From positions 1-64,000 of the forward strand of contig CATKHK010000073.1 in assembly GCA_949751835.1 (NCBI GenBank): a stretch of 64,000 nucleotides of DNA. The letters are read 5' to 3'. This stretch comes from Blepharisma japonicum (taxonomy: Eukaryota > Ciliophora > Heterotrichea > Heterotrichida > Blepharismidae). Both the position numbers and the translations under genes were made by a program. Shown here one piece after another: positions 36,415 through 46,650 of this stretch (positions are counted from its first letter, which is position 1; the number at the start of each line of letters is the position of its first letter). Under the pieces are notes generated by a model that was not told where the DNA came from, searched no databases, and saw only the letters and a program-made list of their open reading frames with translations.

Positions 36415-37221
36415 TTATTTATATATTATGGAATCTTTAAATAGCAATTTGACAGGTAAATATTGAAAAATAATGTCACTTTGTCGTGGATTTGAAAATC
36501 AGTCAGGAGAAAATTCGAATCCATTTGCAGTAATTTCATCAAAAGAGCCTTCTCGAAATTGAAACTCTCTTAGAATCGTATGGCCTTCAAATCCATGAAA
36601 AATTCGTGTGTCCAAGATTCTTACCAAAAGGTGATTAATCCTTACATAACACCTTAAAAGTGCATAAAAACAATCTTGCATTGCTCGAACTCTCATATAA
36701 AAGGTTGAAACACCTATTTCTTCTAAAGAATCCTCATAAAACTTTAACTCAGTGCATCATAATATTGGGTTATCTTGTCCAAGTCTATGCAGAGGCAGAT
36801 TTTCATTAGAAATTTGAAAAGCTACATTTTCAGGCAAATCTTTTCCTGGATAAATAGGCCTTAAACTTCCCTTATAAGGCGTTGAAAAAGTTCAGTCTGT
36901 CCTTGCTCCATTTGTGTTGAGATCCAAACTTGGATTTTTGATAAGTTGAGGAATAATATTAATATGGTCATGCGATAAATTGCCTTCTCTATAAAGTTTT
37001 TCATTTCTAAATTCAGGTTTGCAAAGCTGCAATGCTGCTTCTGAAGATATAAAATAATTAAATCCGAGATCAGTATTTTTAAAAGAAACAAAGCTGTTTC
37101 CATAAAATGTTTGTGGAATTTTTATGCCAGTTTGACGGTTGAGTGTGAGGGTTTCGTCTGAGCGGAGTAAACGGCCCCTTTCTACTTCAATAGTCCATTC
37201 GCCTGCTCTATATCTTTCCAT
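36415..37221 (-). CDS. TIPRL: TIP41-like protein (PP2A/TOR pathway regulator)
   Basis: A 268-residue frame from ATG 37221 to TAA 36415 with three TGA-Trp codons, close to the 270 or so residues of TIP41/TIPRL in other eukaryotes. Landmarks in order: WTIEVERGRLL, the IPQTFYGNSFVSFKN block, LGFNYFISSEAALQL, DWTFSTPYKGSL (with a TGA at its Trp), the PILW-x-ELKFYEDSLEEIGVS segment, MRVRAMQDCFYALLRCYVR and VRILDTRIFHGFEG-HTILREF. TIP41 binds PP2A-type catalytic subunits or their TAP42/alpha4 partner and tunes TOR signalling; the match over the full length makes that role likely here. The TGA codons falling at family-conserved Trp residues are good evidence for the code. Confidence 0.9.
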
Positions 37222-37834
37222 TTATCATTCAATATTTATGTTTTATGCCAAACTTAATTTTTTATTTATTAAAGAGAAAAGTTTACTCTGTAGTTAAAAT
37301 ACCTTTAATTATCAAATTTAAAAGAATCATTTCTATAGATTTTGCTATAATCAATTTAATATAAAATTGTAAATAAGCACTGCAACATTAATAAAGATGC
37401 TAAAAAGATTAAAAATGGTCTAAATTAATTATGGTAGGCTAAGCTTCAATTTATCCTTTATAAACTTTATTGCAGCCATAGAAGATTTTCACTTGCTCTA
37501 ACTCTATGATCTGTAATAATTACTTCATTCTTCTCAAAAATAGCCTAAAAAGTTATTTTCTGGCATTGATTACATTCATTAAATTTCTATTTCAGCCCAA
37601 AAGAATTTATTTAGCTTAGCAGCTCCCAATTTAAAATATTTCAGAGTTCATCTTTGCTGTATTCTCCAAAAGGACCAAAGATGCTCAGTGACTATATTTC
37701 GAGAAACGAATATGATATCCTATATTCACGCTTAGAGATTATTTTATTCAGGCTTTCCCCATTCCAAATTTAATTTCTTTATTTACCTTTTTAAACTTCT
37801 TGCCTTATTCATATTACACAATCGATTTTCAAAT
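37222..37834. other. Divergent promoter region with a doubtful relic
   Basis: About 610 bp between TIP41 (minus) and the kelch-phosphatase gene (plus). On the minus strand, around 37620-37700, the text GPFGEYSKDELWNILNW reads like the region after Walker A in ABCC-type ATP-binding domains (DPF-x-EYS-x-EELW), but only about 25 codons are recognisable. No intact gene is present. Confidence 0.35.
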
Positions 37835-40204
37835 ATGTTAACATTTAATTCCAAAATGCGTCAATCTCGCCAAGAATTTTCTCGACAAAAACTCGAAGTC
37901 TACGGCACAGCTCCTTTACCCCGTTTCGGCCATACAATGACTCCAGTCAGCAAGACAAAAATCATCCTCTTTGGTGGGGCGACTGGTGACACAGGCAAAT
38001 ACTCAATTACAGGTGACACTTACTGCTTTGATATTGTATCAAATACTTGGTCAAGGCTTGACAGAGTCTCTGGAATTTCACCATCTCCTCGTGCAGCTCA
38101 TTCTGCAAGCTCAGTCGAAGCTTATCAGATGGTTATATACGGAGGTGCCACAGGAGGTGGCTCATTAGCTTCAGATGACCTTTACCTTCTAGACATGAGA
38201 TCTGGCGAAGACCAAGCTTCATGGATGATTGTCCCAGTGGTAGGCACAACCCCAGGCAGACGTTACGGGCACACTTTGGTATTCCAAAAACCTAATTTGT
38301 TGGTCTTCGCAGGAAACACTGGGAATGAGACTGTTAACGATGTATGAAGCTTAAACGTCGAAAAAGCGCCTTTTACATGGATAAAGCTAAATATTCAAGG
38401 AGAAACCCCAAAGGTAAGAGTTTATCACTCGGCCTGCTTGTGTTTGACAGGGTCAGCTACAGGAATGATGGTAATTTATGGAGGAAGATGCAATGACCAA
38501 GCTGCATTGAATGATACGTGGGGATTGAGAAGACATAGAGATGGCAGGTGGGATTGGGTAAGAGCACCATATAAGCCGAATGGAGAACAACCAGTGCCTC
38601 GATATCAGCATGCATCGCTGTTTATTGGATCTACCATGATGGTGCTTGGAGGCAGGACAAATCAGGTAGGTGAAGTAGTTCCTCTTGAAGCTTATGACAC
38701 AGAAAATAGCGAATGGTTCAAATTTAACTCAATCCAAAGATTTCGACATGCCTGTTGGAGTTTAGATTCCGATGTATACGTTCATGGTGGCTTTGAGCAC
38801 GAAACACCTAATATCCCAACAGATACCATTTTCAAAATTGATACGATAAGACTTTTTGGAAAAAATGAGCAGCTTATTCCTCGTACTTCAGACCCTACCC
38901 CAAAAACCCAAGTAGCCAATCTAGATCAACAACGTCCTATTAATAGAGTTCCAAGAAACAACAACAAAACTCCAGAAATCCGCCTTGCAAGCCAAGTTCT
39001 TGTATATATGAACGAACAAAGTGATGAACCATCTTCTCAAATTAAACGTGTCCCTCTCGAAAGGCTTCAAGAAGAAGGCAAAAGAATCGGCGTCAAAGCA
39101 CTTCCTCCAGGGATTTCTAAAAGTACTCAAGAAATTGAAAGCAATAATGAGCTAATTTTAGACCAACTATTCAAATCCAGAGAATGGAGCAGTATCACAG
39201 AAACTCGCTTTGTATTGAGAAAAGAAATAGTCTTGAGCCTAATTCAAGACTGTGAGAATATTTTAAAAAATGAGCCAAATGTGATCAGAATTAGGGCACC
39301 TGTAAAAATATACGGAAATCTGCATGGGCAATACATCGACCTTTTAAGGTTCTTTGAGATGTGGGGAGAGCCAAGTGACAAAAATGTTGACGGAGATATC
39401 GAAAGCTTTGACTACATATTTTTAGGTGACTATGTAGATAGAGGCAATCGATCCTTAGAAACCATTTGTTTATTGATGTCATTAAAAGTCAAGCATCCAG
39501 ATCAAATTTTCATGTTAAGAGGGCATCATGAAGATATTAGCGTAAACTCAATTTATGGGTTTGCTGATGAGTGTCGCCAGCGCTTAAATGAAGATACTAA
39601 TGATCCGAACTCAGTTTATCAAAAAATTAATAAAATGTTTACATTTTTACCTCTCGCTTGTGTAATTGAGGACCGAATTTTGTGTGTTCATGGTGGAGTT
39701 GGCCATGGAATTCGCTCTTTGGACGAGCTTGATGCAATTCCTAAGCCAATTGAAGTAGCCCAGAACGCGACTTTACAAGATCAACAAATTTTGATGGATG
39801 TTTTGTGGTCAGATCCATGTGAAAAAGAAAATGAAATGGGCTTCAAAGCTAATACTGCAAGAGACTCAACAGGTAGCAGAAATATTGTTAAATTTGGAGC
39901 TGATAGACTACAAAGGTTTTTAGCTGATAATAGACTTTTAATGGTAATCAGATCTCATGAATGTGTTATGGAGGGATATGATAGAAATTCTCAAGGTGAT
40001 TTAATAACTGTTTTTTCTGCAACTGATTATTGTGGAAAATATAAAAATGCAGCTGCGATTTTAGTGGTGAAGAGGAGTATGGAAATTGTGCCAAGATTGA
40101 TCTATCCGCTGAATAACTCGAATGAAAGCTGGATAGATAATGAAGAAAGCTTAAGAAGAAGGCCAGCAACTCCTCCAAGGTGGAAATCGAGCAAGCTTAA
40201 ATAA
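37835..40204 (+). CDS. Kelch-domain Ser/Thr phosphatase (PPKL/BSU1 type)
   Basis: A 789-residue frame with one TGA-Trp (38345). The N-terminal 330 residues carry kelch blades (HTMTPVSKTKIILFGGA, MVIYGGATGGGS, MMVIYGGRCNDQ, MMVLGGRTN, VYVHGGFEHE), followed by a PP1-like phosphatase domain (about 430-760) with GDYVDRG at 531-537, VHGG, WSDP, RSHE and FSATDYCGKY. This architecture defines the PPKL family of plants and alveolates, including BSU1. Two metal-site positions are unusual: the GDxHG motif reads GNLHG (Asn at about 495) and GNHE reads GHHE (His at about 564). In PP1/PP2A these Asp and Asn residues bind the active-site metals, so catalysis may be reduced or altered. Other motifs are intact. 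Confidence 0.92.
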
Positions 40205-40461
40205 GTTATTAGATATTATATAAATATTAATATGCATTTATAGAAATTTATAATTTTAATAATAATTCCTCTAATAGGTTTATGGGTGGATTTTTTAATC
40301 AATAAAAGATTATGCATGAAATAAATTATAAAGTATTTACTCATCAAGCATCAATGTATTGGATATATTAGTCACTATAAAATAATTCACCTTCTCATAA
40401 GCATTAGATAAATAATCGCTATGGAATATTTTCAATAATTAAAGGGAATCAAATTATAGAA

Positions 40462-40860
40462 ATGGAGATCAAAAAATGCTTTAAATTAAATTGCCAGCGT
40501 GAAATTGAATATTCTTGCCATTGCACCTCTCCTGAGACTTATTTATGTGAGTATCATTTCTCAGAGCATTGCTTAGAAAAAAATAATAGGTCTCATTTTT
40601 TTAATCGGCTTTTCTTAATACCTATTGAAGCAACTAAACAAGCAATTCTTGGGTTTCTTGAAGAAAAAAAGTCTAAAAAACACTCAATACAAAGTAAAAT
40701 AATAGCCTCATTTAGCCAAACTCTTTGCAAATTAGAATATATACTTAAAAAGCTTTTAAAAGGGTTAGACTCTGATACAACAAAAATTGACAACTATTTC
40801 GAAAAAGTTTACCTAACACAAAAATTGGTTCCTTTAGAATTAATCCAAATGAAGATTTAG
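40462..40860 (+). CDS. B-box-like zinc-binding ORF, frame-broken from a TPR block
   Basis: A 132-codon frame, ATG 40462 to TAG 40858, with a Cys/His cluster (CFKLNCQREIEYSCHC, CEYHFSEHCLEKNNRSH) like the B-box of the protein at 43.4-45.2 kb, followed by a helical segment that aligns with that protein up to about YFEKVYLTQKLVP. At that point a TPR block begins in a different frame, overlapping the last codons (see next entry). No GT...AG intron of suitable length and phase joins them. Either one gene has lost a segment and its frame, or the two are now separate. I treat it as probably damaged. Confidence 0.5.
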   Translation: MEIKKCFKLNCQREIEYSCHCTSPETYLCEYHFSEHCLEKNNRSHFFNRLFLIPIEATKQAILGFLEEKKSKKHSIQSKIIASFSQTLCKLEYILKKLLKGLDSDTTKIDNYFEKVYLTQKLVPLELIQMKI

Positions 40861-41432
40861 TATACAATGATATAGGAGAGATTTTCTATAAGAAAAAGAG
40901 CTATGATGAAGCCATAAATCATTATAACGATGCAATCCAAATTAATCCAGGCTGTGCACTTTATTATAAAAATAAAGGAAATGCCTTAAAGGCATTAGGT
41001 AGAAGAGAAGAAGCAATGGAGTGCTATAATGAAGCTGCTAGACTTGACCCTTGCAAAGATGTTGCTTATATGGATATAGGAAATATCTTAAAAAATGAAG
41101 AAAGGCATGAAGAGGCAATAAATTATTACAATGAAGCAATCAAAATTAATCCAAACCGTGCAATTTATTATACAAGTAAAGGAAATGCACTAAAGGTATT
41201 AGGCAGAAGAGAAGAAGCAAGGGCATGCTACAAGCAAGCTATTGAAATCGATGAAAATGAAGATAATGCATATAATGGAATAGGAAATATCTTAAAACTT
41301 GAAAAGAGATATGAAGAAGCAATAAAATACTACAATGATGCAATTAAAATTAATCCAAATTGCGAGCTTTATTTGAGAAATAAAGGAATAGCTATAAAGG
41401 CTCTAGGCAGAAGAGAAGAAGCTAAATCTTAA
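40835..41432 (+). pseudogene. TPR repeat block, probably 3' part of the broken B-box/TPR gene
   Basis: In the frame beginning at about RINPNEDLVYNDIG (40835), five to six TPR units follow, each of the form A(I/R)-x-YYN-(D/E)-AI-x-INP or GNALK-x-LGRREEA, ending at TAA 41430. An ATG at 41016 could start a shorter protein, but the repeat block clearly begins earlier. The text starts in mid-repeat, as if an upstream TPR unit had been deleted at the junction. Perfect TPR consensus over 190 codons means the decay, if real, is recent. Such B-box/TPR fusions are plausible, but I know of no named family. Confidence 0.55.
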
Positions 41433-42426
41433 AGCAGCTACAACAGAGAAGCTCTTTAATCTTAAATATTTATTAAAATTTATATTGTTTGAAGATCTTA
41501 AATAAATATCCACAGCTTGGGTTAATTGCTTTAATAAAAAATAGGAGTATTTTTTTCGAAAGATTCTAATTTACGAATAATTTGAAAGGAATCTTTTATA
41601 TAATTATCAAATTTAAATTAAATTGAAAAGTTTTAATATTTATTTTTTAACTAACATAAGGATTTATAATTATATAAATTAAATTAGCTGCCTATATCAA
41701 ATTTAATAATGCTGCTATTTAATTTTTGAGCAATGAATATAATAATTGATGATTTTAAAATGTTTAGGATATTATTATTATTATTATTAATTAGATTTTG
41801 GAATATTACAAGGCTAATTCTTACTATACAATTTTTGTCATAATTTTTTGACTTAAATCAAATTTGTAATAAAATTTATCAGAGAACTAGTTTCAATGTA
41901 TATACCTCCTTTATTATATGTGCAATAAACTTGAGAAGAAACTGTTTTTTTAGTTATCGAAATTCCTAATTGTTTTCAAGCATATTCATCTCCTAATTCA
42001 CTTCATACATCTCTCCCTTATAACCGCACCCAATCAAATACAGTCTCTTTGCATTTTATTAACACTATTATTTGATGCTCTGCAAAATCATAAGGTATTA
42101 TAGAAAAAGAATCCATCTATATTTTAAAATTTGATGCAATATAAATAAATTGTATTTCACAATCATTTGCTTGAAAATATAATTATTCAAGTAAATTATT
42201 CAAGGCTGTAATATCATTATATTCTAATTTTTGGAGAGAGATTTAACGTAAGAGTGCATCAGCCCCTTTTGATAAGGCGTTTATATATGCCAGATGAGAA
42301 TGTGAAGATAAAAAGAATAATTGAAAATGCCAATAAGCTTAAAATTAAATTCTTATGCAAAAAATTATAAAGAGATAGTAGATTTAATCTAAATAATTGC
42401 AAACGATATATAAAATATCTATAAAG
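41433..42426. other. Intergenic region with a kelch-gene relic
   Basis: About 1 kb of AT-rich DNA including a short (ATT)n run near 41775. A decayed minus-strand fragment of the B-box/kelch gene is listed separately. No intact gene is visible. Confidence 0.5.
41877..42130 (-). pseudogene. Decayed 3' fragment of the B-box/kelch gene
   Basis: Read on the minus strand this encodes, with at least two breaks, text such as FSIIPYDFAEHQIIVLI, DEYAWKQLGISI and SSQVYCTYNKGGIYIETSS. It aligns collinearly with the last 90 residues of the gene at 43430-45172 (FFNAIPYEFTERKRKILI, DEYDWKEIANS, PSQAYCVYNKGAVYITNSS). It is a truncated paralogue lying 1.3 kb from the intact gene, on the same strand. Confidence 0.75.
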
Positions 42427-43336
42427 ATGGATATAAAATTTCCCCAAGGACATGATGAAGTTAAAGATATGAGTTATGATGAAGTTTATAGCGTTATAGA
42501 CACTGAAGGAAAAGTAGTAAACAGTCTAAGTGACCCAGACAGACCAAACGGTTTGGGAGAATACTTATTTAAATTTTCGAATTCTCAGGATTCAATGACA
42601 TGCCAAAACAAATACGGACAAAAAATACTCAAAAGTACCGAAGATCAAGAAATATTCATAAAGGGTAGCTATAATCCATCAGATTACCATAATTTAGAAG
42701 TTTCATCAGAAGTGAAACAGCTATTCCACTGCATTCAAACTTACAAGCCTAAAAAAGTGGATTTGCCAACCAAATTAGTACCATTTGTGCCCGAATATGT
42801 TCCATCAATTGGAGAAATTGATGCATTTTTAAAAATCCCAAGACCTGATGATAATCAAGAAGATTTAGGATTAATATCTTTAGATGAGCCAAATCTGTAT
42901 CAATCCACTCATTTTGGCTGCGTTTTTGAATTGCCTTCCAACGTAAATGAAAGACTGTTGTTAGATCAATAGAAAATCTGACAGAAACCCTAGGGTAATT
43001 AGCAGATGGATCAATAATATTGCAGAAATTCATAGACAAAGACCCTGTATTTACTTTTAAAAGATTTTTAACTAATTAAATTAAATTGAATTAATAATCA
43101 GAACATATGCCAGATATTGAGAGTTTAATGGACTTTTGGCACCCTGATTTAAAATTTTGTTAAAAAGAATTGAACTTCCAGGTCCTGACATTGATATGGA
43201 ACTCTCAAAATACATAGAAATGGTTTGTTTTATTTTAGATATTCCAGTCTATAACTTATCAAATAACAAAAGTTTAATAGAAAGCCTTCATATCGTCTTT
43301 ACATTGCATAGCAAAATTAAAGCAAATCGGAATTAA
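42427..43336 (+). pseudogene. IFT46: IFT46 homologue, frame-disrupted
   Basis: ATG 42427 opens a 181-codon frame with clear IFT46 landmarks: SYNPSDYHNLEVSSEVKQLF, PFVPEYVPSIGEIDAFLK, IPRPDDNQEDLGL. The reading then stops at TAG near 42970, but the rest of IFT46 is present in order in shifting frames: VRSIENLTE (about 42960), NPRVISRWINNIAEIHR (42986), MPDIESLMDFWHPDL (43107) and ELPGPDIDMELSKYIE...PVYNL...ESLHIVFTL, ending at TAA 43334. The total span (about 303 codons) equals the normal protein length, so only small indels separate it from an intact gene. Two look like single-base losses in A runs. No 15-16-nt introns reconcile the frames. IFT46 is an IFT-B subunit needed for cilia, so an intact copy is expected elsewhere. 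Confidence 0.75.
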
Positions 43337-43429
43337 GTAAATGATTTTTGAAAAAAAATATTCGTGAAGCATAATGCTATAAGATTCAAAAAAATTATTA
43401 TTTTAATAATGATCATAGAAAAACTATTA

Positions 43430-45172
43430 TTATATTTCTATCATGAGATTTTGATTCAAATCAAACTTATAATATCTCTTATTTGAGCTATTTGTTATAT
43501 AAACTGCTCCTTTGTTGTAAACACAATAAGCCTGGGAAGGGCACTTGAACTCAATTGTTGAATTCGCAATCTCTTTCCAATCATATTCATCCTCCATTCC
43601 ACTTTCATAGATTTTCCCATTCCCACACTCAATTAAATATAGTCTCTCTGCATTTATTAGGATCTTTCTTTTTCGCTCTGTAAATTCATAAGGAATTGCA
43701 TTGAAAAAGTCGTTTTCAATTGAATACAGCAAAAGATGTCTATTTCTATATCTAGAAATCAAAAAATTTTGTTTAAACCGTACAACATGGCAGCTATCAT
43801 CAGCTTTTGGCATCGGAGTTAATTTAATCCAGCAATTTTTATCCAAATCAAATCTTTCTGATAAATTTAAAGCTTTCTTCCCATTAAACCCTCCAAAACA
43901 ATAGACAGATCTATTGAAATAGATAGCTGATGAGAGTGAGACAGGCTGCCCAGATGGTAACACTCGAGCTTGAAAATCGTCGGAAATTATTAAGGTAATT
44001 CCAGAAAATTGATTATTACCAAAGCAGAATAACTCACTATCTGGTAGCTGAGCTATACATGTGTTATAATCTAAAAGTTCTGGAGTCTTTAGTATTTTAG
44101 CTTCTTCTCTCTGAGTTTCAGTGTCATAAATAAGCAAATTAGTTTTGTTGTTAGCACCGTTTATAAGGTAAAGGGATGTAATTTGATGATAAGTATTCAT
44201 ATATTCTTGATAAGCTTGACTTAACGCTAGATCAGGGCTTTGGCTCTCATATAGCGCACAAGTATTTCTGAAATCTTGCTCTAACTTTAGGTTATTAGAA
44301 TTGCATAAAATTTCAGATCTTTTAATGTTTAGCTCTTCAGGACTCAATAGCTGGTTGAAGGAATAATAGCTTTGAGTTTGGCTAATTCCATTTATTTTAT
44401 TTTCAAGATCTTCTACAGCTGAATTAAGCTGAGAAATAAGAACGACAACTTGATTTTGGGTTTTTTGCTGAATATTGTCTTTTCAATTTTCAAATTCTGT
44501 TTTATTTTTCTCACTCTCATTGCGTAGTTCAGATATCAATTGATGTATCTCTTTTAGCTTGCCATTGATTATATTATCATGCTCTTCAAGCTTTTTTTCA
44601 ATAGCCGAGAGCCGCTTGTCTAGAAAACATTCAACTTTTTCTTTGATGAAGCATTCAATGATCCTCTCAATTTCTTCGCTCAATCCGCAAAACAGCTTCA
44701 TGTTGTTATATGAATTTGAGTTTAATGGAACCATTGTTTTCACGCTATCAACCGCTACATCAGGCTGTAAAGTCAATAGCTTCAAAAGAGGATCCTGCTC
44801 TTGTTTTGGAATATTCTTAGCTTGGGAAATCTTTTCAAAGCAGCTGCTTATTTTAGTTGACTCAGAATCCAGTTTTTTTACATATTCTTCAAGGCAATTT
44901 TCTGAACTGCAAAAATGCTGGCTAAAAGATGATAAGATTTTATTCTTTAATTTCTCTTTTTTTGACTTTTCTTTTCCAAGAAACCCAAGAAGTGCCTCTT
45001 TAGTTCCTTCACAAGACTCCAGAAAAATAGATTCAAAGTTATGGGTTCTATTTGGCAATTTGCAATGCTTACCGAAATGCAATTCACAAGAGTAAGTTTC
45101 AGGGGACGAGCATTGACATACATAGTGAACTTCATGATTGCAGCTTTGTTCGAAGCATTTTTTGGCATCCAT
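43430..45172 (-). CDS. B-box, coiled-coil and kelch protein
   Basis: One 580-residue frame from ATG 45172 to TAA 43430 when the TGA at 44483-44485 is read as Trp; with the standard code it would split into two ORFs. Residues 1-45 hold a B-box-like Cys/His cluster (CFEQSCNHEVHYVCQC, CELHFGKHCKLPNRTH). Residues about 60-260 are helical with coiled-coil potential (EKVECFLDKRLSAIEKKLEE). Residues about 300-580 contain kelch-type strands (ELFCFGNNQFSGI, RSVYCFGGFNGKKALNLSER, CVYNKGAVYITNSS). The order resembles TRIM-type adaptors without a RING, so a protein-binding role is likely. Decayed relatives lie at 40.5-41.4 kb (B-box with TPR) and 41.9-42.1 kb (kelch end), so this family is duplicating locally. 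Confidence 0.8.
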
Positions 45173-45622
45173 ATCGCGCCTTAAAGATTAATTAATTACT
45201 AAGTGTTTATTCCTACATTTTCCATCTACATAATTTAGAATATGCAATTTTTCCATTATAGGAAATCTAGCTGTAAACTATATAGGTGTATATGAACAAA
45301 GATCAAAATTACTTGGTTCTAAAGATAAACTTAAGATCTTGAAGAAATTAGGGCATAAATTCTATTGGTAATATGAAGACACAGAATTAATTAGAGGAGA
45401 GGACTTAGATTTAACAGTCGCAAAGAAAATTAATGAAAGTGAAAAAGGAAATTAAAAATTATATAGGCATGAATAATTTTTAAAGATCATCAAAAAAAGA
45501 GTAGAAAAAAATATGTTTTTAAATTAATATTTTCAAATATTAATGCATGATATATTGTTTTTTGGCTAGATTTACTGATTAAAATATTCAAGCTCATTTT
45601 AACTTTATTCCTCTGTTCCAAC
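45173..45622. other. Intergenic region with a short coding relic
   Basis: On the + strand, from about 45234 to 45455, a frame reads sensible protein text (YEQRSKLLGSKDKLKILKK, ELIRGEDLDLTVAKKI) with one TAA at 45369. No start codon fits. It may be the 3' end of a decayed gene; no family recognised. Confidence 0.35.
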
Positions 45623-46468
45623 TTATTTTTTCTTTCTGTATTTTTGCTTTTCTTTATTTTCTTCAGCATCATTTTCATGAGATTTTTGCCATCCTTTTTC
45701 TTTATTAGTTTTCTTTGGGTTTTGTTTAGAGATATCCTTATTTACTTCCTCTTGCTCTTCTTTTTTTCCTATCTCGCTTTGTTTGTGCTCATTATGTTTG
45801 CCTTTATCTTTGTTTCAGTGCTGCTGCTGCTTTTGATTTCCTTTATTCCCTTTATAAACGATAGGTACCCTTTGTTCTGGCTCATTCTGACTTGTTTGAG
45901 CTTGGCTTATAGAAATTTCCTGTTTTTCCTCCTCATGCTCATTATGCTTGCCTTTATCTTTATTTCAGTGCTGCTGCTTTTGATTTCCTTTATTCCCCTT
46001 ATAAACTATAGGTACCCTTTGTTCTGAATCATTCTGACTTGTTTGAGCTTGGTTTCCTACTTCTTTGTTTTCTTCTCTGCCCTTCTTATTCCCCCAATCG
46101 TTTTTCTTTCAAATAATAGGTACTCTCTGTTCACCCTCTGCTGGCACTCCCATTCCGCTATTTATTGGGCCTCTTAAATTTGGATCAACTTTTTTAACTT
46201 TAGGTTTTATCTCTCTAGGCTCAGGAAATTCAAGAGCTTCATCTTCTTCTCTTTTCTTACTTTCAACTTTTTTCATAACTATTGGAATTCTTTGTCCTCC
46301 TATTTTCTGCTGCTCGATTAGTTCATCAGGAGATGGCTTCATAAATGCTTCAATAATTTGCTGATCTTTAGGTCTTAATAATTCATCAAGAAGATTAGTA
46401 AGGATAGTTTGTCTCTTTTGAAAGGCATTAGGAGTAGGCTGATTAACTTGCTCGAAAAATACGCTCAT
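45623..46468 (-). CDS. Low-complexity basic protein with dyskerin-tail-like N-terminus
   Basis: A 281-residue frame from ATG 46468 to TAA 45623 once three TGAs (46109 and one in each QHWNKDKGK repeat) are read as Trp. Residues about 14-37, AFQKRQTILTNLLDELLRP, resemble the C-terminal tail of the dyskerin gene just upstream ([19 protein letters not shown]), at both protein and DNA level. A motif (G/S/P)(E/Q)QR(I/V)PI(V/I) recurs four times. The last two occurrences are part of a longer repeat (YKGNKGNQKQQHWNKDKGK). The C-terminus is Lys/Glu-rich and likely nuclear or RNA-binding by composition. It begins 180 bp downstream of dyskerin on the same strand. It probably arose from a local duplication of the dyskerin 3' end. 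Confidence 0.65.
45784..46052 (-). repeat. Two-copy coding tandem repeat, period about 150 bp
   Basis: About 120 bp at 45784-45904 recurs at 45934-46052 with few differences, including shared cagtgctgctgcttttgat and ataggtaccctttgttctg. One copy has an extra ctg (Gln) codon. It encodes the EQRVPIVYKGNKGNQKQQ-HWNKDKGKHNEH segment twice. Confidence 0.85.
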
Positions 46469-46650
46469 AATTTAATATAAGTTTTAAAGAAAATACAAAT
46501 GGCTTAGCTCAGTATATTCGGAAAAAGCTAAAATATTGACTGAAAAATGATGACAAAACGATATATGGAAAAGGACTAAATGAGCCTTTGGTCTGGGTGA
46601 TCAAAGTCAAGAATTCTTAGAGAAATCTCAATAAGCGAAGAATACTTAAA

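Noticed and set aside
37600-37720. ABCC transporter relic on the minus strand
   Set aside because: Only one 20-residue motif fits and the neighbouring text is in the wrong order for an ABC transporter, so it stays a passing note.
41770-41792. (ATT)n microsatellite
   Set aside because: Short simple repeat, common in AT-rich spacer, no evident function.
42943-43101. 22-nt and 55-nt introns to reconcile the IFT46 frames
   Set aside because: A 22-nt GT...AG joins two frames but deletes conserved sequence present in a third frame, and a 55-nt one creates a stop. Neither has the 15-16-nt form seen in the other genes here.
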